A DNA stretch of 33,367 nucleotides, from the NCBI GenBank assembly GCA_019113305.1, contig DXHP01000136.1:1-33367 (forward strand), in the 5' to 3' direction. Both the position numbers and the translations under genes were made by a program. Every line of letters begins with the position of its first letter. Position 1 is the first letter of the stretch. This stretch comes from Candidatus Ignatzschineria merdigallinarum (GTDB taxonomy: Bacteria; Pseudomonadota; Gammaproteobacteria; Cardiobacteriales; Wohlfahrtiimonadaceae). Positions 9,664 to 18,961 of this stretch are shown one piece after another. The notes under the pieces are model-generated. The model did not search any database, was not told where the DNA came from, and was given only the letters and a program-made list of their open reading frames with translations.

Positions 9664-10965
9664 GTGAACGATATGGAAAAGTTGTTATTACCTAAAATTA
9701 CCAAAGCTGCCGGAATTGCCACGATTCCCGGCTCTAAAAGTATTTCAAATCGTATTTTACTTCTTGCTGCGATGACAGAAGGTGACACGGTTATCCACAA
9801 TCTTCTCAAAAGTGACGACACAGAGCGTATGCTTGAAGCCTTAACCCTGTTAGGGATTGAGGTCACATTACTGAATGAAGATACTCGATCATTTCGGGTG
9901 ACAGGAACAGGTCATGGTTTTCCCAATAAGAAAGCAGGTCTCTTTCTTGGAAATGCCGGCACCGCATTTCGCTCTTTAACTGCAGCTGTCGCGATTAATG
10001 GTGGGGAATATACACTTTCGGGGATTCCTCGAATGCATGAACGTCCGATTAAAGATCTAGTGGATGCCTTAACTGCTCTAGGTTTTCAGATTGAGTACCT
10101 CGGTAATGAGGGATATCCTCCTTTAAGGATTGGTCAAGGGAACTTAACTTCACATCAAGTATCGATTAAAGGGGATGTTTCAAGCCAATATTTAACGGCA
10201 CTTTTAATGACATTACCGCTCTTAAAAGCAAAAATCGAGATCGTGATTGATGGCGAGTTAATCTCTAAACCTTATATCGAGATCACATTAATTTTACTTC
10301 GCGCCTTTGGTGTGGAGATTCAACATGATGATTACCAACATTTTTTTATTCCGGATAATGCTGAATTTAAAACGCCGGGAGAATTCTACGTGGAAGGAGA
10401 TGCTTCGAGTGCTTCTTACTATTTGGGATTAGGCATGTTAGCCGGACCGTTAACGATTAAAGGCGTGGGCACAAGCTCGATTCAAGGCGATATTCGTTTT
10501 ATTGATGCCTTAGAATTAATGGGCGCGATTGTTGAATGGCGTGAGAATGAGGTGATTGTTTCTCCACCGAAAGATGGCGTGATTCAAGGGATTGACCTTG
10601 ATTGCAATCATATTCCTGATGCAGCAATGACTTTAGCGACATTAGCGGTCTTTGCGAATCAAAAAACAACGTTACGAAATATTGGCAGTTGGCGGGTGAA
10701 AGAGACGGATCGTCTACACGCCATGGCAACGGAATTAACAAAGTTAGGGGTGATGGTGGAAGAATCTGCAGAATCATTGGTCATTTATCCCCAGGAAACA
10801 TTAATCTCGAATGTAGAGATTGAAACTTATGATGATCATCGAATGGCTATGGCATTTTCATTATTAGCATTGAAAGAGCCCTTAATAATTTTAGATCCGA
10901 AATGTGTGGATAAAACATTCCCCACCTATTTTGAATTATTCCAAAAAATTACGGCATCAGCCTAA
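9664..10965 (+). CDS. aroA: 3-phosphoshikimate 1-carboxyvinyltransferase (EPSP synthase)
   Basis: PGSKSISNRILLLAA, LGNAGTAFRSLTA, DHRMAMAFSLLAL; start is GTG 9664 (good SD spacing) or ATG 9673. Confidence 0.96.
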   Translation: MNDMEKLLLPKITKAAGIATIPGSKSISNRILLLAAMTEGDTVIHNLLKSDDTERMLEALTLLGIEVTLLNEDTRSFRVTGTGHGFPNKKAGLFLGNAGTAFRSLTAAVAINGGEYTLSGIPRMHERPIKDLVDALTALGFQIEYLGNEGYPPLRIGQGNLTSHQVSIKGDVSSQYLTALLMTLPLLKAKIEIVIDGELISKPYIEITLILLRAFGVEIQHDDYQHFFIPDNAEFKTPGEFYVEGDASSASYYLGLGMLAGPLTIKGVGTSSIQGDIRFIDALELMGAIVEWRENEVIVSPPKDGVIQGIDLDCNHIPDAAMTLATLAVFANQKTTLRNIGSWRVKETDRLHAMATELTKLGVMVEESAESLVIYPQETLISNVEIETYDDHRMAMAFSLLALKEPLIILDPKCVDKTFPTYFELFQKITASA

Positions 10966-10983
10966 AAGGATTGAGTTTTTCAG

Positions 10984-11415
10984 ATGTTTAACAGCCCTTT
11001 TAAGACGCTTTACAAACAAGGTTTTTCATTAGTTGAACTGATGATTCTCTCTGTGATTGTTGCGATCTTAATTACCATGTTTTTGCAAAATGTTCTCGGC
11101 ATTAATGACGAGTCTAAGCTGACGACGGCGAATCAAAACTTGCGATCGATTGAGGGTGCGTTGAGTATTTATCGGGATGATCATGCGCGTTACCCTAATA
11201 ATGAAGAAGGGTTAAGTGCATTAGTCGAGCCTTCTGATAATCCGCGTTGGCAAGGACCATATATTCAAAAAGAGATGTTGATCGATCCGTGGGGGATTCC
11301 TTACTATTATGAGTTAACAGATACGCAATATCTGCTAATTACGTTAGGGCAAGATCAAAAAATGGGCGGTAAAAAACTAGATCAAGATATTGTGTATCAA
11401 AAAGATATTCCTTAG
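10984..11415 (+). CDS. GspG-like type II secretion major pseudopilin (orphan)
   Basis: Prepilin cleavage/methylation site KQG|FSLVELM, TM helix, RYPNNEEGLSALV...PWGIPYYY typical of T2SSG. Confidence 0.85.
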   Translation: MFNSPFKTLYKQGFSLVELMILSVIVAILITMFLQNVLGINDESKLTTANQNLRSIEGALSIYRDDHARYPNNEEGLSALVEPSDNPRWQGPYIQKEMLIDPWGIPYYYELTDTQYLLITLGQDQKMGGKKLDQDIVYQKDIP

Positions 11416-11476
11416 ATGCTTGTTTAACTGATGATGTGAAATTAAACCTCTTTACTGAATATAGACGAGTTTAGGA

Positions 11477-12259
11477 ATGAATATAGAAGATTCGGCTGTT
11501 GCCGTTGAAAATAAATCTCTTGAATATGTGCAAACGTTAGAGATTCTCTATCAAGATGAAGAAATTATAGCTGTGAATAAGCCCAGTGGCTGGTTTGTTC
11601 ATCGGTCTTTATTAGATCCAAAGGTGACCGATATTGTCTTACAGCATTTGCGAGATCAAGTGGGGCGTTATCTTTATCCTGTTCATCGTTTAGATCGTCC
11701 TACATCTGGCGTATTACTCTTTGCTTTCACTGCCGAGAGTGCGCGTTTTTTATCAGAGCAACTGATGGATAATCGTGTGGAGAAGATGTATTTAGCGATT
11801 GTTCGAGGATATGTCACTGATTCTGGGGAGATCGATTATCCTCTTACCGTCATTCACGATAAGATTGCCGATAAAGATAAGGGGGAAAAAGAAGCACAAG
11901 CAGCTTTCACGATTTATTCAGGATTAGCTCAAGTTGAACTTAACTTATCCACAGGAAAATATCCTACATCACGCTACTCTTTAGTTGCATTAAAACCATT
12001 AACCGGTCGTAAACATCAATTAAGACGACATATGAATCATATTGCACATCCAATTGTTGGAGATACGACATATGGTGATTTACGGCATAATAGGCTCTTT
12101 TTAAGAGAGTTTGGGGTTGATCGATTACTATTGCATGCGCATAAAATGACGATTATTCATCCACGCACAAAAAAGGAGCTGACAATTGTCGCTCCTTTGG
12201 ATGAGTTGTGGATAACTCTGTTAATAGCATTGGGATGGGATTCCACGCTATTTAATTAA
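11477..12259 (+). CDS. truC: RluA-family pseudouridine synthase, TruC-like (tRNA U65)
   Basis: VNKPSGWFVHRS, HRLDRPTSGVLLFA, GRKHQLRRHMNHIAHPIVGDTTYGD. Confidence 0.85.
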   Translation: MNIEDSAVAVENKSLEYVQTLEILYQDEEIIAVNKPSGWFVHRSLLDPKVTDIVLQHLRDQVGRYLYPVHRLDRPTSGVLLFAFTAESARFLSEQLMDNRVEKMYLAIVRGYVTDSGEIDYPLTVIHDKIADKDKGEKEAQAAFTIYSGLAQVELNLSTGKYPTSRYSLVALKPLTGRKHQLRRHMNHIAHPIVGDTTYGDLRHNRLFLREFGVDRLLLHAHKMTIIHPRTKKELTIVAPLDELWITLLIALGWDSTLFN

Positions 12260-12263
12260 AATC

Positions 12264-14474
12264 TTATTTGGGACCAAAAACTTCTAAGATTCCTTCAAAG
12301 AGATTTCCCATTCCTCCTTCGATCGGATTACGTTCTTTTTGCGGTTCTGTATTCTCTTCTTCAAAGAAATCAGTATCATCTAAAGATTCAGCTGCGAGCT
12401 CTTCTGGTTGATAATAACGGCGTAATCTTGCCGATTGATCACAACCATCAAGATCCCCAAGTTCACAGGCTTTTTGATACCATTTTTCCGCTTCAACTTC
12501 ATCTCTCGTCACAAATTCTCCGTGATGATACATAAAGCCGACATTGTATGTTGAATCTGGATGACCTAATGCTGCGGCTTGGTTATAAAGTGCAAATGAT
12601 TTTTCTTGATCTTTCGCGATGCTACCTAAGCCTTCATCATAGATGGTTGCAAGGTAGAAGAGTGCCTCGGGGTGTTCTTGATCAATTTTTTCGAAGAACT
12701 CTAGTGCTTGTTGATAGTTTGTTTCTACTGAATTTCCGTGAAAGTTCATCACACCGAGATAAAAGAGTGCATCTTCTGAGCCTTGTTCAGCAGCTTTTTC
12801 TAATAAGGCATAAGATTGTGCAAAAGTATGATCATTACTATTTTCTAAACCTTCAAGATAGAAGAGATAGCCTGTTAAAAAGAGGCTTTCAACATCCTGT
12901 TCATTCTTCACTTTTTCCAATAACAGATCTGTTTGAGAGGTTAAATATTTTCGTGCATCGCTAGGATCGGCATTTAAAATGCTGTCTCGTGTGAGTTCTA
13001 ACTCCTCTGGTGGAAGTTCATTCCCCATAATCTCATTGAAGAGCGATTCTAATTCTGGATTGGATTCAGAGTAGTTGTCAGATGCTTTATTACCGATGAT
13101 ATTAACGGCATAACAACCATCACTGTAATCGTTATCACAGGCTTTTTGATACCATTTTTTTGCTTCATCGAGATCTTTATCAACAAACTCCCCATATTCA
13201 TACATATAACCGATGTTAAAGATCGATGGTGTATGTCCTAATTCCGCCGCTTTATTGAAGAGCGCAAATGATGTTTCATAATTTTGCTCTACGCCTTCGC
13301 CGGTATCATATTGTACCGCGCGGCTAAAGACGGCTTCTGGATGGTTATCGAGTTTTGGATCATTGTAGAGCGTTAACGATTTCTCATAATCACGTTCTAC
13401 GCCATTTCCGTAATAGTAGAGTTCGGCTAGTTCATAAATAGCATCTGTAGAACCTAAGTCGATCGCTTTCTCGTAAAGAATGCGGGCTTGTCCATAGGCG
13501 TATTCATCGTATGAATCATCCCCTTGTCCTTGATGATAGAGACCTAAAAGATAGATTGCCTCATGATTGTTTTTTTGGGATGCCGCAATAATCTCTGGTA
13601 AATAATCGTTGAGCATGATGTCACGATCATAATCATCGAGCGTGGTAAATGCACTGACAAGCGGTAATTTACGTGTCGCTTTTAATGCAGCATGTTTTTG
13701 AACGATCTCTGCGAGCACTGAATCGAAATTAAGTGTATGAATTTTTAAGCGACTGACAGAGTCACAACCATGAGAATCCCCTAAATCACAAGATTGTTGA
13801 TACCATTTTGCAGATTCAGTGAGATCCACTTCGATTGCCGCATTGTCGCCTGATTCATAGAAATATCCGAGGCTATTAATAGAGGTAATATCTTGAAGCG
13901 CTGCTGCCTTTTGGTAATATTCGACCGCTTTTGCTGGATCTTCATCGAAACCAAAGCCACTTAAATAGAGTGATCCTAAGCTAAATACGGCATTTTTTTG
14001 CTGTAGAGCTGCTGCTTTTTCATAATATTTTGCGGCAGTGAGATAATTTTGTTCCACACCTTCGCCATAATAGTAGAGTTCTCCTAAAAGATAGATCGCA
14101 TCTTTAGAACCTAACTTTTCAGCTTGTAAGAAATACTCTTTAGCTTTGTGGAAATCTTCTTCTTTAGAGTTATCTTCCGCTTCAGAATAGTAGTAATACC
14201 CTAATAGAAAGAGATCTTGAGGATTATTTTTTGCTGCGCCAGCTTCTACCGTTTCTAACATATTGGTCAGTGCAGCATGGCGATCATAATGATCCATTGC
14301 AAGGAGCTGTTCTGCGGTTGTCGTCGTTTTTACTGATGGAGAATCTGCATTATTATTTTGACGATTAATGGTTTGATCAATGTAGCTTTCAAGCGGAGAT
14401 GTGGCGAATGCCGGCATCAAAAAACTAGAAATGAGTAGGGATAATAGTACTTTTTTTGAAGATGTTTTAAACAT
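12264..14474 (-). CDS. secreted Sel1-repeat (TPR-like) protein, 736 aa, three tandem ~210-aa modules
   Basis: Signal peptide; repeated AxxLGxxYxxGxGVxxxxxxAxxxYxKAA units; each module ends KWYQxxCxxxxxxGC. Confidence 0.9.
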   Translation of the reverse strand: MFKTSSKKVLLSLLISSFLMPAFATSPLESYIDQTINRQNNNADSPSVKTTTTAEQLLAMDHYDRHAALTNMLETVEAGAAKNNPQDLFLLGYYYYSEAEDNSKEEDFHKAKEYFLQAEKLGSKDAIYLLGELYYYGEGVEQNYLTAAKYYEKAAALQQKNAVFSLGSLYLSGFGFDEDPAKAVEYYQKAAALQDITSINSLGYFYESGDNAAIEVDLTESAKWYQQSCDLGDSHGCDSVSRLKIHTLNFDSVLAEIVQKHAALKATRKLPLVSAFTTLDDYDRDIMLNDYLPEIIAASQKNNHEAIYLLGLYHQGQGDDSYDEYAYGQARILYEKAIDLGSTDAIYELAELYYYGNGVERDYEKSLTLYNDPKLDNHPEAVFSRAVQYDTGEGVEQNYETSFALFNKAAELGHTPSIFNIGYMYEYGEFVDKDLDEAKKWYQKACDNDYSDGCYAVNIIGNKASDNYSESNPELESLFNEIMGNELPPEELELTRDSILNADPSDARKYLTSQTDLLLEKVKNEQDVESLFLTGYLFYLEGLENSNDHTFAQSYALLEKAAEQGSEDALFYLGVMNFHGNSVETNYQQALEFFEKIDQEHPEALFYLATIYDEGLGSIAKDQEKSFALYNQAAALGHPDSTYNVGFMYHHGEFVTRDEVEAEKWYQKACELGDLDGCDQSARLRRYYQPEELAAESLDDTDFFEEENTEPQKERNPIEGGMGNLFEGILEVFGPK

Positions 14475-14572
14475 TCAAATCACCTAAGAGATTGTCTTTA
14501 AAAGAGAGATGTTCATCAGGGAACATTTTGAATAAATTGTCTTATCGTTGAGTCATAGTATAAACGGAAAGT

Positions 14573-14612
14573 AAAAAGGGCTTTGAATTTTCTTTCATTC
14601 AAAGCCCTTTTA
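14573..14612 (-). terminator. terminator of the MFS gene (symmetrical, possibly bidirectional)
   Basis: AAAAGGGCTTTGAA..TTCAAAGCCCTTTT 14-bp perfect stem. Confidence 0.85.
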
Positions 14613-14644
14613 AAATAAGTAATTCAATTAACTAGGAAAGTGAA

Positions 14645-15859
14645 TTAATCGAGGAGTTTACCTTTTGTCTCTGGAATTAAGAAGATAAAGGCCAGTGCTG
14701 ATAGGAGATAAACACCAGAAATTAAGCCAAGCGCGTAGCTGATGCTATATTGCATTGCGAGCGTTCCGATAATTAATGGGGCAAAACCTGCGATTCCGCG
14801 ACCAACGTTAAAGATAATATTTTGTGCTGATGAACGAGCTTCTGTTGGATAGTGTTCAGAAAGTAGCGCTCCATATCCCCCCATCATGCCGTTGACGAAA
14901 AATCCTAAGATGGCGCCTAAGAACATTAAGACATAATAGTTCGATTGTTGGAAGTAGATCCAAACGAAAGCAGCACTGACTAATAAGAAGAAAATATAGG
15001 TTGGGCGGCGACCAAATTTATCAGAAGAAGCTCCAAAGGTGAGCGTTCCAATTACCATGCCGATGGTGGTAATTAAAGTCCAATAGAATGTGCCGGAAAG
15101 GGTAAAGTTATGCTCTTTTGCAAGCATAGTTGGCATCCAGATCATAATGCCGTGGAAACCAAAGTTTTGGACGCTCGTAGCAATGACTAAACCTAATGTT
15201 GTTAAGGTTGTACGGGTATCTTTAAATAGTGGTTTGATAGAGATTTTATTGTGATTTTCTTTCTTAATTTGTAACCAAATCTCAGGTTCTTGTAAGTTAC
15301 GGCGCGTCCACCAAACAAGTAATGCCGGTAATGCACCAATTAAGAACATCCCATGCCAGCCGATATAAGGAGATAGTAGGCTCACCAATGCTGCTAGCAC
15401 AATCCCGACTTGGAAACCAATAGCAACTACGGCTGTGGCGCGTGAGCGTTTTTTTGCAGGCCAGGTTTCTGCGACTAATGTCATCCCAATCCCAAATTCT
15501 CCTCCAAGTCCGAGTCCGGCGATAAAGCGAAAGACGGTGAACATCTCAGCGGATGTTGAGATTGCCGCAAGTCCTGTAAAGAGAGAAAAGAGCAAAATGG
15601 TCCAGTTAAAAACACGAACACGGCCATATTTATCTGCCAGCATTCCAAAGAAGATTCCCCCAATCACGGTACCAATTAAGGTGATGGTTTGAATCATTCC
15701 GCCTTCGGCATCTGTTAAACCAAATTCGGCTTTAATCAGAATTAGTGCGAAGGCGAGAATCATAATATCGAGGCCATCCATTGCGTAGCCTAATGTGGAA
15801 GCGAGCAGAGTCTTCCGATCCCCTTTCTCGATAATCGGGGCGTGATTGTGCTGTGTCAT
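14645..15859 (-). CDS. MFS transporter, aromatic-acid:H+ symporter-like
   Basis: DGLDIMILAFAL, GMLADKYGR, GLGLGGEFGIG, SDKFGRRP; ATG 15859 has an AAAGGA SD. Confidence 0.85.
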   Translation of the reverse strand: MTQHNHAPIIEKGDRKTLLASTLGYAMDGLDIMILAFALILIKAEFGLTDAEGGMIQTITLIGTVIGGIFFGMLADKYGRVRVFNWTILLFSLFTGLAAISTSAEMFTVFRFIAGLGLGGEFGIGMTLVAETWPAKKRSRATAVVAIGFQVGIVLAALVSLLSPYIGWHGMFLIGALPALLVWWTRRNLQEPEIWLQIKKENHNKISIKPLFKDTRTTLTTLGLVIATSVQNFGFHGIMIWMPTMLAKEHNFTLSGTFYWTLITTIGMVIGTLTFGASSDKFGRRPTYIFFLLVSAAFVWIYFQQSNYYVLMFLGAILGFFVNGMMGGYGALLSEHYPTEARSSAQNIIFNVGRGIAGFAPLIIGTLAMQYSISYALGLISGVYLLSALAFIFLIPETKGKLLD

Positions 15860-16063
15860 AAAACATCCTTTCATGAACGTGTGGTGGGAAAATTTGAGAT
15901 GATACTTGAGAAATTTAAGCGCGAAGTATTATAGCAAGTGATCGAGAATTACGCACACATAATCCTTTCATTTGTCAATAAACGTGAAAAGAAAGGCAGA
16001 AGAAGCGTTGTATTTAACTGGTAAAGAAAATACAATAGCCGCACTTTGGCGCATGTTTGCGTC

Positions 16064-16099
16064 TGTGGTTCGTAACCATCCCACATTAAAAAACTAGGA
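16064..16099 (+). ncRNA. preQ1-I riboswitch
   Basis: TGTGGTTCGTAACCATCCCACATTAAAAAACTAGG: P1 TGTGG/CCACA, C-rich loop and AAAAAACTAGG tail as in class-I preQ1 aptamers; directly upstream of queF with the SD in the tail. Confidence 0.9.
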
Positions 16100-16112
16100 A
16101 TTGATAATCGAT

Positions 16113-16586
16113 ATGACACAACCTAAAAAAGAACAGCTTGAAAATTTGACCTTATTAGGCAATCAAGCAACGGTTTATCCGACAGAATATACTCCTTCGG
16201 TTTTAGAAACCTTTAAGAATGATCATCCAGAGCGTGAGTATTTTGTAAACTTTCATTGTCCAGAGTTTACAACACTTTGTCCTATGACGAATCAGCCTGA
16301 TTTTGCGACGATTTTTATCTCCTATGTTCCTCAAGTTGAGATGGTAGAAAGTAAATCTTTAAAGCTCTATCTCTTTAGCTTTCGTAATCATGGATCGTTT
16401 CATGAAGATTGTATTAACATTATTTTGAATGATTTAATCGCGTTGATGGATCCGCTTTATATTGAAGTTCGAGGAGAGTTTACGCCAAGAGGTGGAATTT
16501 CTATTCATCCTTATGCGAACTATGGAAAACCAGAAACGCGTTGGCAAAATGTTGCGGAACGACGTTTAGAAAGCTTCGAATTTTAA
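16113..16586 (+). CDS. queF: NADPH-dependent 7-cyano-7-deazaguanine reductase (short YkvM-type)
   Basis: [49 protein letters not shown]. Confidence 0.95.
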   Translation: MTQPKKEQLENLTLLGNQATVYPTEYTPSVLETFKNDHPEREYFVNFHCPEFTTLCPMTNQPDFATIFISYVPQVEMVESKSLKLYLFSFRNHGSFHEDCINIILNDLIALMDPLYIEVRGEFTPRGGISIHPYANYGKPETRWQNVAERRLESFEF

Positions 16587-16609
16587 TCATGACGAACATG
16601 ATTGATTGT

Positions 16610-16764
16610 CACAAATTTCATATTTAATAAACAGCAACTCAACGAGATTAAACCTAGCAAAGTCTCTCTCCATTAGGAGAGACAGATGACATATTAATTT
16701 TGCTCCATTCATTAATATTCAAAAATCATCGGATTTCAAAGAGTTGCTGTTTATTAATTTTGTG
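16610..16764 (+). other. long-range inverted repeat / candidate structured RNA between queF and yhhQ
   Basis: TTAATAAACAGCAACTC (16624-16640) and its exact reverse complement (16741-16757); CACAAA/TTTGTG outside; internal hairpins TCTCTCC-atta-GGAGAGA and AAATC-atcg-GATTT. Confidence 0.65.
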
Positions 16765-16799
16765 TTGTCATCGTGATCTCAAAACAGAAAAGGTTTCAC

Positions 16800-17465
16800 A
16801 TGGAACAATTTATATACAGATCGGAAGAAAAATCTCGAGCATTACCTTGGTTGGTGTTATTTCATATTATTGTGATTGCATCGAGTAATTTTTTAGTCCA
16901 AATTCCGATGGAGTTATTTGGCTTTCATTCCACTTGGGGAGCATTTAGTTATCCCTTTATTTTCTTAGCGACAGATTTAACGGTGAGGATATTTGGCGCC
17001 GCACCGGCACGACGAATCATCTTTTTTACGATGTTTCCGGCATTGATTGTCTCTTATCTTATTTCGGTCTTATTCGATGGTGGTGCTTGGCAAGGTTCCA
17101 TGGCTTTTGTGGCATTTAATCGGGGCGTTGCTCAGATCGCTTTTGCTAGTTTTGCTGCTTATGTTATTGGGCAGATGATGGATATCGTGGTATTTAATCG
17201 TTTTAGACAAAATTATCAGTGGTGGATTGCGCCATTTCTTTCCGGCATTATTGGCAATTTAGTAGATACCATCGCTTTCTTCGGCATTGCCTTCTTTAAA
17301 ACAGATGATCCTTATATGGCAGAGCATTTAGTGGAAGTCGCAAGTGTCGATTACTTCTTTAAAATGGGGATTTCAGTCCTTCTATTCTTACCGGCATATG
17401 GCGTGATTTTAAAAGTTATTACGCAATCTTTAATTGGTAAAGCAGCGAGATATCAAGAACCGTAA
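16800..17465 (+). CDS. yhhQ: queuosine precursor transporter, YhhQ family
   Basis: SSNFLVQIPMELFGFHSTWGAFSYPFIFLATDLTVRIFG; ATG 16800 preceded by AAAAGG SD. Confidence 0.92.
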   Translation: MEQFIYRSEEKSRALPWLVLFHIIVIASSNFLVQIPMELFGFHSTWGAFSYPFIFLATDLTVRIFGAAPARRIIFFTMFPALIVSYLISVLFDGGAWQGSMAFVAFNRGVAQIAFASFAAYVIGQMMDIVVFNRFRQNYQWWIAPFLSGIIGNLVDTIAFFGIAFFKTDDPYMAEHLVEVASVDYFFKMGISVLLFLPAYGVILKVITQSLIGKAARYQEP

Positions 17466-17494
17466 TTAATCTGTTTTGTGAATCTATTGATCGT

Positions 17495-17535
17495 AAAAAA
17501 GCCGAGATATGAGGCAAAATATCTCGGCTTTTTTT
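17495..17535 (+). terminator. rho-independent terminator after yhhQ
   Basis: AAAAAAGCCGAGATAT..ATATCTCGGCTTTTTTT. Confidence 0.93.
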
Positions 17536-17848
17536 ATGCGTGTTTTTCACATTTTTGGGAGAGTGTTTCATAAAGTTTTGTAAAAAATTGTCCTACTGAG
17601 TCGTTACTTTGAAAGCAATTTTTAGTATGAATATGGAGAGTTATTGCGGTTGAAGCAGTCGTTGTTATTGTTTACGCAAGATTGGTAAAAGCATTTTTCT
17701 TAGCCGCGCTTCCATGATAAAAAATTCTAGAGCGGTAGTATAAAATCGATTGCCGAATAAAACGGGTTTCTCTCTAATATCAATTCTGCTATACAATGCG
17801 TTACGTTAATTTTGTCAGATATATCACTCAACCAATGTGGATAACGCT

Positions 17849-18394
17849 ATGCAATACTTTACTGTAAATGATTTAAAAGATCTCTGGGATGATAGTTCCT
17901 ACTCTCAAGAAAATTATGAAGAACCCATACCTACGGGCGAGGTAATTGCAGCTGTTGAGGCTGCCTTAGGGGGATATAAGTTACCAGCATCTTATATCGA
18001 ATTGATGCGGTTGAAGAATGGATTTAGTTTACAACGTGATTTCTTTAAACTGGCGAATGATGATGATTTTGCAGATGCTTGTATTTGGGTTTCTGACATT
18101 ATGGGGATCGGTTTTGAGAAGCGCTATGCATTATGTGGTGAAATTGGCAGCCAATTTATGATTGAAGAGTGGGGATATCCAGAGATTGGAATCTGTTTTG
18201 CCAGCACTCCTAGTGCCGGTCATGAGATGTATATGCTCGACTATCGTGAATGCGGTAAAGCGGGAATTCCTAAAGTGGTGCATGTGGATCAGGAAGGGGA
18301 TTACGAGATTACGCCAATCGCCGATACTTTTGAGGACTTCATTAAAGGTTTAGTGACAGAAGAAGAGGCATTTGAAGATTCTTTAGATGAGTGA
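17849..18394 (+). CDS. SMI1/KNR4 family protein
   Basis: LPASYIELMRLKNGF...GFEKRYALCGEIGSQFMIEEWGYPEIGICFASTPSAGHEMYMLDYREC typical SMI1_KNR4; start GTG 17837 or ATG 17849. Confidence 0.8.
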   Translation: MQYFTVNDLKDLWDDSSYSQENYEEPIPTGEVIAAVEAALGGYKLPASYIELMRLKNGFSLQRDFFKLANDDDFADACIWVSDIMGIGFEKRYALCGEIGSQFMIEEWGYPEIGICFASTPSAGHEMYMLDYRECGKAGIPKVVHVDQEGDYEITPIADTFEDFIKGLVTEEEAFEDSLDE

Positions 18395-18432
18395 TTCTGC
18401 GGTATTTATGGGTGATGATGCGGGGATATCTG

Positions 18433-18549
18433 ATGATTGATCGAATGTATGTTCATTATTGTCGTGAGCCGCTGTTAATTGACATCTGTTGTAAAAAAGC
18501 TGCCATTAATCTAATTCCAACTATCATTAATAAGTTTTTTATTCAATAA
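18433..18549 (+). CDS. candidate 38-aa small protein
   Basis: MIDRMYVHYCREPLLIDICCKKAAINLIPTIINKFFIQ; GGGGA 7 nt before ATG; terminator downstream. Confidence 0.3.
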   Translation: MIDRMYVHYCREPLLIDICCKKAAINLIPTIINKFFIQ

Positions 18550-18627
18550 TTATGCCTATAAAATAGGCAGTCAAGAATTATTTTATAAAAAGTTCTCTTA
18601 TTATTGATTTATTTTTAAAAAGATTTA

Positions 18628-18670
18628 GCGAATGTAATCCATTGATAAAGCTGGATTACATTCGCTTTTT
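18628..18670 (+). terminator. rho-independent terminator
   Basis: GCGAATGTAATCC-12 nt-GGATTACATTCGC + TTTTT, 13-bp perfect stem. Confidence 0.88.
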
Positions 18671-18961
18671 ACATGGATTATTCAAAATTAAGCTTGTTTT
18701 ATTATATTTATAATTTGGGAAACGCTATCTGAGTTTGCTATGTTGTTAATGAAGGATATGGAGATAGCTTGTAGAGCCGATAAATAGCGACATTATATAA
18801 AAATGGGCTCACAAACTATGGATAACGCTAGCATCGAAAGTTATTGAAAAGAGTTCTAACAAAATTTAAGAAATAGAACCGACATAACAAAATGTTTGAA
18901 AAAGAATTCATTGAAAAATGATTTTTTAACCATGATGTAGTTACACCAAAGGAGGCTCATA

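Noticed and set aside
12548-12964. 138-aa plus-strand ORF
   Set aside because: Lies antisense inside the Sel1 gene and reads as its reverse complement; no SD or family resemblance.
17849-18394. Toxin-immunity locus around SMI1/KNR4
   Set aside because: No polymorphic toxin, nuclease domain or secretion signal gene adjacent; only the domain family is supported.
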